Assembly: GCA_017620025.1 (NCBI GenBank)
Contig: JAFZRF010000055.1
Span: 1-64,000 of the forward strand
Reading direction: 5' to 3'
Origin: Ruminococcus sp.
GTDB taxonomy: Bacteria > Bacillota > Clostridia > Oscillospirales > Ruminococcaceae
Length of the DNA: 64,000 nucleotides
Below, piece after piece: positions 1-7,731 of the stretch. How positions within the stretch are numbered: the first letter of the stretch is position 1; each line of letters opens with the position of its first letter. A model generated the notes under the pieces. That model had not been told where the DNA came from and searched no databases. It saw only the letters and a program-made list of their open reading frames with translations. A program made the translations under genes and the position numbers.

Positions 1-163
1 CACTTGCAAGGCGTCCCCTCTTCCAAAACAGTCCCCCGGACTGTTTTGGAATTCACCCCTTGCGAAGCGCCCTGCGGAAAAATGCGGGGCGTTGCCCCAC
101 ACCCCACCAGAGGCGCTGCCTCTGGACTCCGCTAAAGGGGCACGCCCCTTTAGAATCCCAAAC
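1..163 (+). repeat. Dispersed hairpin repeat, copy 1 (cut by window edge)
   Basis: This is the same element as 19899-20135 and 29660-29836, here lacking its first bases because the window begins inside it. It is a string of hairpins: a 12-bp stem closed by CCC, a GGGGC-GTT-GCCCC stem, a CCAGAGGC/GCCTCTGG-type stem and an AAAGGGGC/GCCCCTTT stem, ending in TTTAGAATCCCAAAC. It is noncoding and is followed within 20 bases by a terminator hairpin. Confidence 0.85.
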
Positions 164-178
164 TTGATGAAACAAATT

Positions 179-223
179 GATCCCGGGAACAGAAAGCCAC
201 TGCTTCCGGGATCGTTATTTTTT
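179..223 (+). terminator. Rho-independent terminator (plus strand)
   Basis: A GATCCCGG/CCGGGATC stem (outer arms 179-186 and 206-213, extended by AA/TT with one bulged G) is followed by GTTATTTTTT. It probably ends a plus-strand transcript from beyond the left edge. Its T-run touches the stop codon of the minus-strand kinase gene. Confidence 0.7.
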
Positions 224-1499
224 ATGAAAGAGGTATCAGCAGCGTAACTGTCAGACCCGTTCCGTCAGATGAGCATACCAGTTCGCCGTTCATCTTCTCC
301 ATGAGTGCGCTCGCTATGTACAGTCCAAGTCCGCTGCCGTCCTTGCCGGAGGTCTTTCCGGCAGAGCCGCGATAGAACTTGTTCGTGATGAGCGGCAGTT
401 CTTCCTTCGTTACTCCCCCGCCGCTGTCCTTTATGGCCATTTCAAGATACCGGTCATTTATACGGTAGCTGACCTGTATCGGCGTACCGGCATACTTGTA
501 GGAATTGCTGATGATATTTCCGATAGTCTGCGAAAGACGTATACGGTCGGTATTTATCAGACATTCCGGTATCTTACTCTCACGTACCAGTGACTGCGGA
601 TCATGGAGCGATACCAGCTCATGAAGCATACAGGAGTTCTCGTCATGGCAGTTGACGTTCATTTCGCCCAGTGAATCAAGCTCGGAGGCAAGAAGGTCGC
701 TGACCAGTATATTCATCTGCTCCGCCTTGGTATGGATATTGTTTATCTTCTCGACAGCATACTCATCCTTAAGCTTTACTGAGAGCAGTTCACATACCAG
801 CTTGATGCCCGTGATAGGCGTTTTGAGGTCGTGGCTAAGCTCGGCGATGAGCTCCTGCTTGCGCTTTTTCAGCTCGTTCTCACGGTTACGTGAGGCCTTC
901 AGTTCATCACGCATGATATCGAAGCTTGTAGTAAAAGCTCCGAAGAGATTATTCTTGTCCTGCTTCAGAGGGATATCAAGTTCGCCGTTAGCTACCATTC
1001 CGGCGAACTTCTCCATTCTGCGGAAAGGTCTTATAACAGCATACTCTACGTAAATCCGGAATATAACGGCACACAGCACCACTAACCCAAACAGCATAAA
1101 ACCGGCGGTCAGCATCCGTTCCCTGATTATACCGTAGCGTTCCATCTCAGGTCTCTGCACTGCCATGGTACAGATATAGTGTCCGCTGTCCTCGACAGGC
1201 AGGCAGACACAGTCCTCCGCAGCAGCCTTGGCCGGGGAATCTATATCTTTAAAGAACGATGAAGGTTTTTCCGTGATGCAGATCCCGTTCTGTCCGAAAA
1301 GCACGAAATCAGCTCCGATGTCCTCCTTGGTTACCGAACCCAAATCCTTCTGTTTTTCAAGTATGATATGCACGGCACGATTGAGATCCACAGCCGTATC
1401 TCCGTTGTATCCCTGCGGATTTATCATGAACGCTGCTGCAATTATGCCTGCGGTCAGTATCAGCGCAAGTAGTATGAATATCCTGTAAAAGCTCTTCAT
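222..1499 (-). CDS. Sensor histidine kinase with HAMP domain
   Basis: This 425-residue membrane sensor kinase has two transmembrane helices (about 6-27 and 130-150) around an extracytoplasmic domain of about 100 residues, then a HAMP linker (about 150-200). The phosphoacceptor His223 lies in SHDLKTP, the N box has Asn332, the G1 box is DSGGG near 358 and the G2 box is GSGLGL at 388-393, so all catalytic motifs are intact. It is the last gene of a minus-strand operon, 10 bases after its response regulator, and should phosphorylate it. The signal is unknown; the ABC transporter and beta-lactamase-fold hydrolase in the same operon point to a cell-envelope signal or antimicrobial (inference). Confidence 0.93.
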   Translation of the reverse strand: MKSFYRIFILLALILTAGIIAAAFMINPQGYNGDTAVDLNRAVHIILEKQKDLGSVTKEDIGADFVLFGQNGICITEKPSSFFKDIDSPAKAAAEDCVCLPVEDSGHYICTMAVQRPEMERYGIIRERMLTAGFMLFGLVVLCAVIFRIYVEYAVIRPFRRMEKFAGMVANGELDIPLKQDKNNLFGAFTTSFDIMRDELKASRNRENELKKRKQELIAELSHDLKTPITGIKLVCELLSVKLKDEYAVEKINNIHTKAEQMNILVSDLLASELDSLGEMNVNCHDENSCMLHELVSLHDPQSLVRESKIPECLINTDRIRLSQTIGNIISNSYKYAGTPIQVSYRINDRYLEMAIKDSGGGVTKEELPLITNKFYRGSAGKTSGKDGSGLGLYIASALMEKMNGELVCSSDGTGLTVTLLIPLS

Positions 1500-1509
1500 G
1501 ATACTGCCG

Positions 1510-2247
1510 TCAGCCTTCCTGAGAACCTATGATGTAGCCGACTCCCCATACAGTCTTTATAATGCCGGGGGTATTCGGCTCAGTCTCTATCTTTTCACGG
1601 ATATGGCGGATATGTACGGCAAGAGTGCCCTCACCCACATACACATCCTCCCATACATTTTTCAGGAACTCTTCCTTGCTTATGACTCTGCCGCGGTTAA
1701 GGAGAAGGTACTCGAGCATCTTGTACTCCATTGCCTTGAGGGGTATCTCCTCCCCATTCCTCACAAGCTTGTGTGAATCGGTGTCAAGTACAAGTCCGTC
1801 AGAAACGTGCAGAAGTCTGTCATTTTCGCCGGAGGGTACAGAAACGGCTTTAGCGGAGGCAGCATAAGCCGCCTCCGCTGCTCTCTCATACCGGCTGAGT
1901 ATAGCCTTGACCTTCGCAAGAAGGATGTTGAGAGTATAGGGTTTCTTTATGTAATCATCGCCGCCTATGTTCAGAGCCGTAAGGACATCATCGTCGCTCG
2001 TCCTTGCGCTGATGAACAGTATCGGCATATCATGCTCCTCACGTATCTGCTTGCAGAGCTCGAAGCCTGATTTCTCCCCGAGGTTTATATCAAGCAGCAG
2101 AAGAGATACAGTGTTCTCCTTAAGGAAATCCACTGCTTCGTCATAGCTTGTGACATAAGCCGTCCTGATGTCGAATATGTTGAAGTATTCAGCCGTAGTT
2201 TCGGCGATCATCACATCATCGTCGATCATAAGGCAATGGTATTTCAT
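1510..2247 (-). CDS. OmpR/PhoB-family response regulator
   Basis: A 245-residue regulator with a receiver domain (about 1-120) and a C-terminal winged helix (about 145-240). The phosphoacceptor is Asp53 in LLDINLG, with the acidic pocket at Asp9-Asp11 and the conserved Lys102 before Pro. I chose the ATG at 2247 because AAAGGAGA sits 7 bases upstream; an in-frame TTG at 2265 would add six residues but overlaps the ribosome site. It follows the serine hydrolase gene by 14 bases and precedes its kinase by 10. The operon promoter region has an inverted repeat (7522-7550) it might bind (inference). Confidence 0.92.
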   Translation of the reverse strand: MKYHCLMIDDDVMIAETTAEYFNIFDIRTAYVTSYDEAVDFLKENTVSLLLLDINLGEKSGFELCKQIREEHDMPILFISARTSDDDVLTALNIGGDDYIKKPYTLNILLAKVKAILSRYERAAEAAYAASAKAVSVPSGENDRLLHVSDGLVLDTDSHKLVRNGEEIPLKAMEYKMLEYLLLNRGRVISKEEFLKNVWEDVYVGEGTLAVHIRHIREKIETEPNTPGIIKTVWGVGYIIGSQEG

Positions 2248-2261
2248 ATTCAGTTCTCCTT

Positions 2262-4184
2262 TCAAGAGACAGTTATCTTTCCTCCGTCCTCGCCGAGGAA
2301 AACGATCTTTCCTTCCTTCGGGAGAGTGACTTTGCTGCCGTAATTCTTCATATAGCTTGTATAGTGCAGCTTGTCGTAGCTGTCGTAAATATATACTGCT
2401 GCATTCTCAGGTATATCCAGCGTTACGGTCTTGCCTTCAAGAGATTTGCCAACGGTGTACCAGGAGGCGTTCTTCGTCCTGAGTGATATGCTTTCTGTAC
2501 CCTCCTCGAGAACAGGGATGCTATCCTCTGAGATTAATGTGATATTACAGTTCTCCATCCTGATCTTATCGCCTTCACTGTCGCTGAATGCGGTATAGTT
2601 TTCAAGGTCACGGCTGCCGGGCATTGCTGTATTGTATGTTATGTGGTTACCGTCAACGATCGTGCCGAGATTCGTATATCCGGGTAGATCGGGAACAGTA
2701 TTTACCTTCATGGAGGGCTGTGCCGAATACATGACGCTTGAATACTTCTCGCTGCATATATAGTACTTCTTTCCGTTTCTTGCCTCCCATGACTTCTGTG
2801 CTTCATCACTGACTGTGATATCCTCCGCCCTGATGTAATCATAGCCTTCAGCCGGTAAGTATCCGAGTGTTCCGAGATCATAGCATGAGCTGCTGACGAA
2901 GCAATCCCTGCCGTCATATTCCGAGAGCTTCAGGGTAAGATGATCCTTTGACTCAACTGCCTTTCCTCTCTCAATGTTTCCTTCCACACTGACAAATGAA
3001 TCCTCCGTTGTGTACATATACTCCGATACGGAAGACGTTTCAGCAGTCAGATCCTCGATACGCATGAATTTCATATCCGGGAAGGTTATGCGTACTACAG
3101 AGGTGGGAGCAAGATAAAGACCTTCATATGCCTTGTACTTCTCCGGTACCTCCGTAAGAGTCTCTTTCGGCTCGGGTGCCGGATGCTCTACCTTTATGCC
3201 CTTTTCTTCGAGAGCCACATCAAGGAGAGCCTTCGCAAGGAGCTGATCGACAGCACTGTTTCCGCCGGAGGAGATAACTGATACGCTGATATTCTCATCG
3301 GGAGCTACTACAAGAGAAGCGTGCTGATAGTTGAGATCTCCGCCCTTTTCTATTACCTGTACACCCGCCTTTGCATAGTCATCGCTTTCGACGGTATCCC
3401 AGCCAAGGCCGTAGCCTCCTTCGTACTCCTCGTCGATGTTCCTCTTCTTCATCTCGTTCTTGGACTTCTCTGACAGAAGCTCGGTGTTGCCGGTGAAGAA
3501 GGCCTTGCCGAAGCGGCTCAGATCGGCAGCGCTGCATATCACACCGCCGGATGCGGAAGCCATGCAGTAATCCTCTTTTATCCAGGAACCGTTAACGAAC
3601 ACTCCTGCCTGACCGCTGCTGCGGAAGGCGTCTCCGAGTGCTGTTCCGGAATCCTTCATGCCGAGCGGTGAGAAGATATGCTTTTCAACATAATCGGAAA
3701 AGCTCTCTCCGCTCACTTCTTCAATTACGAGTTCAAGCAGTGAGAAGCCGTCGTTGCAGTATGCGGAAAACGCTCCGGGATCTGCCTTGAGCTTCTGCTT
3801 GCTCAGCTTTTCGAGCAGCGTATCGTGCGGGTCTGAGTCACGGTCATCAAAGAGCATGAAATCCTCGCCGGACGTGCCCATGAGCCCTGAGGTATGGCTG
3901 AGCAGCATACGTATGGTGATATCCTTGCAGCGGCTGTCAGCCATGCGGAAATCAGGAAGATAATCTGTAACGGGAGCATCGAGCTCGAGCTTTCCCTCGT
4001 CAACGAGCTGCATTGCGGCAGCTGCGCAGACAGTCTTGCTGACCGAGCCGATGCTGCCGACTGCAGTGCTCTCAGCAGGAACAGCAGTCTTTTCATCTGC
4101 AAGAATGACAGATGACGAAACTGAGGAAGCAACCATTATCAGAGCTGCCGCTGCAACAGCAGCAGCCTTAAACTTGTTTTTCAT
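2262..4184 (-). CDS. Secreted beta-lactamase-fold serine hydrolase, shortened N terminus
   Basis: A 640-residue exported protein of the class C beta-lactamase/penicillin-binding family. The ATG at 4184 has AAGGAGGAG just upstream and opens a signal peptide (about 1-30). The active-site S-x-x-K is Ser47-Lys50 (GSVSK), followed by LLSHTSG and Y-x-N at Tyr142-Asn144. Family members normally carry two or three beta strands before the SxxK serine; here only about 16 residues separate signal peptide and catalytic motif, so the N-terminal strands seem deleted. Residues from about 330 on form a beta-rich extension I do not recognise. It lies between the ABC permease and the two-component genes, suggesting a role in sensing or modifying peptidoglycan or a beta-lactam-like ligand. 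Activity is uncertain given the missing strands. Confidence 0.85.
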   Translation of the reverse strand: MKNKFKAAAVAAAALIMVASSVSSSVILADEKTAVPAESTAVGSIGSVSKTVCAAAAMQLVDEGKLELDAPVTDYLPDFRMADSRCKDITIRMLLSHTSGLMGTSGEDFMLFDDRDSDPHDTLLEKLSKQKLKADPGAFSAYCNDGFSLLELVIEEVSGESFSDYVEKHIFSPLGMKDSGTALGDAFRSSGQAGVFVNGSWIKEDYCMASASGGVICSAADLSRFGKAFFTGNTELLSEKSKNEMKKRNIDEEYEGGYGLGWDTVESDDYAKAGVQVIEKGGDLNYQHASLVVAPDENISVSVISSGGNSAVDQLLAKALLDVALEEKGIKVEHPAPEPKETLTEVPEKYKAYEGLYLAPTSVVRITFPDMKFMRIEDLTAETSSVSEYMYTTEDSFVSVEGNIERGKAVESKDHLTLKLSEYDGRDCFVSSSCYDLGTLGYLPAEGYDYIRAEDITVSDEAQKSWEARNGKKYYICSEKYSSVMYSAQPSMKVNTVPDLPGYTNLGTIVDGNHITYNTAMPGSRDLENYTAFSDSEGDKIRMENCNITLISEDSIPVLEEGTESISLRTKNASWYTVGKSLEGKTVTLDIPENAAVYIYDSYDKLHYTSYMKNYGSKVTLPKEGKIVFLGEDGGKITVS

Positions 4185-4197
4185 ATTCTCCTCCTTC

Positions 4198-6720
4198 TTA
4201 CTCTGACATGAGCTCATAAACCGATATCTTCTTTATCTTCCTTGCGCCGAAGTATGCGCAGCCAAAACAGAACAGGAGTATGATGATATCAGCAATGATG
4301 ATGAAAGGCATTTCTACCACCAGTTCTCCTATCATTAAATTGATGGAGTTCGTCAGGAGCAGTGCGATCAGAGTGCCGAATATCACGGCTGCTATTGTAG
4401 CCGGGATTATCCTGAATGCCAGCTGGAGCATAAGCTCATGTGAGGTATAACCCATGCCCTTCATGATGCCGAGCTGTCTGCGCTGCTTCTTGATAGTCGC
4501 TGACATGAGTATGAAGATTATTATCATAACGACCACCGCTGATATTATCGTGAAGATTATCGTTGAAGCGGCTGTGGCCTTTGAGCTTTCTGCAAGCTGG
4601 GTATCAAGTATATCCGGGATGCTCAGGAATGACTTTACCTGGAATCCGCTGTTATTGCCTGTAATCACAGTATCCCCTGAGGTTATGGCATATTCAACTT
4701 CTGTCACGCCGTATGCTGCCATCAGCTCTGCTATCCTCTTATCGGCAGCAGCTCTTACTCTTTCCTCATAGCTGCCGGATGTATCTGTTTCGTCCTTCAT
4801 ATCGGAAAGGCTTCTGCCGTAGGTATCTGTAAGGTATTTCCGGAATTCTTCCTTGTCAGCGCCGTCCCTGAGGTATATCTCAAGTGCGTGCGGACGATAG
4901 GTCGGAGTGAGTCTCTTCAAGCCGGCGTTTGTAAAATAGGCGTTTCCTCCGCCGTTGGTAAGCGATGAAACGATACCGGATACCATGAAGCTCTGCTGAT
5001 TGCTGCCTCTCTTAACCATTATGGTATCACCGACATTCTTACCGATCAGAAGCTGACATATCTTTGTAAGCATCATTTCATTGTCGTTCTCCGGATATCT
5101 TCCTTCAATGACATTGATATACTCCGTCTCTTTGTAGTCATCAAACGCCTGAGCATAACATCTTGAATTATTATCCGGGAATTCGATAAGATTCGTGAAA
5201 GGACAATTGAGCAGTACCTTTCTGACTTCCGGACGCTCTCTCAGTTCTTCTGCAAGCGCCTCTGCATCAGCAGTATCAGTCAGCTGCATACTTATATCGC
5301 TCAGCTCGATACCGGCGACTTTATTTATGAATCCGCTGTTAAGACCGAAACCGCAGAACAGTATGAAACAGGTTATCACTGTAGCTACGGCAAGGGTCAG
5401 ACAGGCGGCAAGGCCGATGCTCTGCCAGATGCTGTGAAGAGTCTCCTTCATTGCAAGACGGAAATGAGCATTTCCCTTTGTTTTGCGCAGAGGCAGATGA
5501 TCCCTTCCGAAGTGATGATCTGCGATACCTTTGCGGAATGCCATTACCGGCGGATACTTCCTTACTGCCCATGATCTGATGAATGCTATCACTGATACGA
5601 AGATCAGAAGGAATACTGCCGAGATGACTACAGGAAGCACATATCCGTGCAGATTGCCCTTGTAGCCGGCCATCATCTCTCCCATACGGAAGATGACAGG
5701 TGTCAGGAAAACACATCCGAGTGTTCCGGCAGCTATGCCGACAGCAGATATGATGATGTATTCGAGCATATAGGAGAATGCAATATTCCGTGAGGTATAA
5801 CCGAGCGCTTCAAGCACGCCTATCGATTCAAGCTGTGACTTGATCTCAGTAGTTATACGGAACCATATCATGAATGCCACGCAGACAGTGATAACAACAG
5901 CCATCGCTATCATCATGATGAGGATCTCCTTGAGAGCCAGTGACGCCACCATCTCCATGCTGTCATAGTCTAATTGCATTGATACAGCATCCTTGTAGTT
6001 CCTGTTCAGCTTCTCCTCGAAGCTCTTCTCATAATCGTCGAACGCCCGCTGACTTGAATTCTTTGCATGATCCTTTGTATTGAACGCAAGCATATGATAG
6101 CGGTCAAGCACACCTGCAAGGGCATTATAGTCTTCCTGATTCACTACCATCTTGTATCCAAGGGCAGATTCGCTGAAGAAGAAAGTCTCATAGAATCCTG
6201 CAACAGTGAAAGGAAAAACTCTTGTACCGCATACCACCTCAAAGGTGTCGCCGGCCTTCAGTTCAAGTGCGTGCTTTGCGGAAAACGGGAGGTAGATAGG
6301 ATGCTCAAGAGAGGCTGTCTCTTCGTCAGAGAGGCAGTCGTAGCGGAACGGTTTTTCGAGCTTTGCCTCCTCTTCCACGGTTATAAAGCCCATATACAGA
6401 GCCTGCTTCTTGCCGTCCTTGTCTATGTAGCGGGTCGTCATATCGTAGATCAGCTCGGCATGAGCTGTTCCGTCCACTCTTTCCTGCTCTTCAAGGAGAG
6501 AAAGATAGCTCGGATCGTAGTCCTTGTCTGAAAACATCATGAAGTTTTCCCATGACTCGGTCTTTGCCAGCATATCCTTGAATATGGTATTGGCACTCGG
6601 GAATGCAGCAAGTGAGGAACCGAGCAGCATCATGCAGAACATGACGAGCAGGGCAAGTGATACCGCTTCAAACTTGTGCTTCTTTATGTTGTTGAGTGAA
6701 AGTCTCAGGATCTTTCCCAT
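4198..6720 (-). CDS. ABC transporter permease, FtsX/MacB type, two FtsX domains
   Basis: An 840-residue permease. It opens with a transmembrane helix (about 17-40) and a large extracytoplasmic domain, then three helices around 265-390 (first FtsX domain), another helix and outer domain, and three C-terminal helices (about 715-830, second FtsX domain). This duplicated layout is typical of Bacillota antimicrobial-peptide or lipoprotein-handling permeases that pair with a MacB/LolD-like ATPase. That ATPase is encoded 6 bases upstream. The downstream signal-sequence hydrolase and two-component system make an envelope-stress detoxification or sensing module likely (inference); the substrate cannot be read from sequence. 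Confidence 0.92.
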   Translation of the reverse strand: MGKILRLSLNNIKKHKFEAVSLALLVMFCMMLLGSSLAAFPSANTIFKDMLAKTESWENFMMFSDKDYDPSYLSLLEEQERVDGTAHAELIYDMTTRYIDKDGKKQALYMGFITVEEEAKLEKPFRYDCLSDEETASLEHPIYLPFSAKHALELKAGDTFEVVCGTRVFPFTVAGFYETFFFSESALGYKMVVNQEDYNALAGVLDRYHMLAFNTKDHAKNSSQRAFDDYEKSFEEKLNRNYKDAVSMQLDYDSMEMVASLALKEILIMMIAMAVVITVCVAFMIWFRITTEIKSQLESIGVLEALGYTSRNIAFSYMLEYIIISAVGIAAGTLGCVFLTPVIFRMGEMMAGYKGNLHGYVLPVVISAVFLLIFVSVIAFIRSWAVRKYPPVMAFRKGIADHHFGRDHLPLRKTKGNAHFRLAMKETLHSIWQSIGLAACLTLAVATVITCFILFCGFGLNSGFINKVAGIELSDISMQLTDTADAEALAEELRERPEVRKVLLNCPFTNLIEFPDNNSRCYAQAFDDYKETEYINVIEGRYPENDNEMMLTKICQLLIGKNVGDTIMVKRGSNQQSFMVSGIVSSLTNGGGNAYFTNAGLKRLTPTYRPHALEIYLRDGADKEEFRKYLTDTYGRSLSDMKDETDTSGSYEERVRAAADKRIAELMAAYGVTEVEYAITSGDTVITGNNSGFQVKSFLSIPDILDTQLAESSKATAASTIIFTIISAVVVMIIIFILMSATIKKQRRQLGIMKGMGYTSHELMLQLAFRIIPATIAAVIFGTLIALLLTNSINLMIGELVVEMPFIIIADIIILLFCFGCAYFGARKIKKISVYELMSE

Positions 6721-6726
6721 TGTACG

Positions 6727-7488
6727 TCACCATCCCATCCTTTCAAGGAAGGCCTGGAGGCCTTCACGGCGCTCCTTTATGTCATCAGTGCCGTAATCGG
6801 GCATTCTGTGCTCGCCGACGATATTACCGTCCTCAAGGAAGATGATACGGGTGCCTCTGAGCGCTGTCTTGATATCATGTGTGACCATGACGATGCACTG
6901 GCCGTTGTCGTGTATGCCGGTGAATATATCAAGAACATCCGTACTTGCGGAGGAGTTCAGGCTTCCTGTGGGCTCATCGGCAAATACTATCTCGGGATCG
7001 TTGATGATCGCCCTGACGATACCTATTCTCTGACATTCACCGCCGGAGAGCTGGTTCGGATACTTCTTCCAGAGCTCTTCTCCGATGCCTACCTTTTTAA
7101 GGAGGGTCTCCACCTTGCTCACTAGCTCCTTTGAGTTCTTCTGAGCCGCAAGTGCGCCGGTCATGACGTTGTCGAATACCGTCATGCTGTCGAGAAGGTA
7201 TATGCTCTGGAACACAAAACCGCATCTCTTTCTGCGGAACATGGCGAGCTGATCGGTATTCAGCCCTGAAATATCCTCGTCGCCGTAGAATACCTTGCCG
7301 AGGGTGGGCTTGTCCATACCGGACAGAGTGTAGAGGAGCGTGGTCTTGCCGGAGCCCGAAGCTCCCATTATCACAGTGAGATCATTCTTGTCTATCTCAA
7401 GATCGAGGTTCTTAATTACGTGCTGCTGTATGCCGCCGTTTGAAAAGGATTTGCACAGCTTTTCCGTGCGAAGTACAGAAGAACTCAT
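6727..7488 (-). CDS. ABC transporter ATP-binding protein, LolD/MacB type
   Basis: A 253-residue ATPase, first gene of the operon. Walker A is GASGSGKTT at 42-50, the signature is LSGGE near 148, and Walker B runs into FADEPTG. The Q loop (FVFQS) and H loop (VTHD) are also present. The sequence is full length for this subfamily and closest in style to ATPases partnering FtsX-type permeases. It should energise the adjacent 840-residue permease. The upstream region holds the likely operon promoter with a flanking inverted repeat. Confidence 0.94.
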   Translation of the reverse strand: MSSSVLRTEKLCKSFSNGGIQQHVIKNLDLEIDKNDLTVIMGASGSGKTTLLYTLSGMDKPTLGKVFYGDEDISGLNTDQLAMFRRKRCGFVFQSIYLLDSMTVFDNVMTGALAAQKNSKELVSKVETLLKKVGIGEELWKKYPNQLSGGECQRIGIVRAIINDPEIVFADEPTGSLNSSASTDVLDIFTGIHDNGQCIVMVTHDIKTALRGTRIIFLEDGNIVGEHRMPDYGTDDIKERREGLQAFLERMGW

Positions 7489-7521
7489 ATTATCTCTCCT
7501 TTATTATTCATCAGGTCCTGC

Positions 7522-7550
7522 CTGTGATTATATTATACATCATGTCACAG
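7522..7550 (-). promoter_or_regulatory. Probable operon promoter with flanking inverted repeat
   Basis: Two overlapping TATAAT boxes read on the minus strand (7537-7532 and 7532-7527) are bracketed by CTGTGA (7522-7527) and TCACAG (7545-7550). No good -35 hexamer lies 17 bases away, so the promoter may need an activator. The symmetric arms could be an operator for the operon's own regulator (inference). Confidence 0.45.
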
Positions 7551-7663
7551 AAAAAGTCCTTATCAAAAGACTAACAAATTCTTATCATTTTCTTATCTGG
7601 CTGTTAATGACCATATAATAATTATATCCCCGGTCAGCATTCAAGTCAATAGCTGAGCCGGAG

Positions 7664-7707
7664 ATAAGGAAAACAAACGACCCGGACGCTGTGTCCGGGT
7701 CGTTTGT
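7664..7707 (-). terminator. Rho-independent terminator (minus strand)
   Basis: A 15-bp stem (7673-7687 with 7693-7707, CCCGGAC/GTCCGGG core) is followed on the minus strand by TTTTCC. It ends transcription of the dockerin gene at 7732-9831. Confidence 0.85.
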
Positions 7708-7731
7708 CTGTATTATGAGGAGATGGATCTA

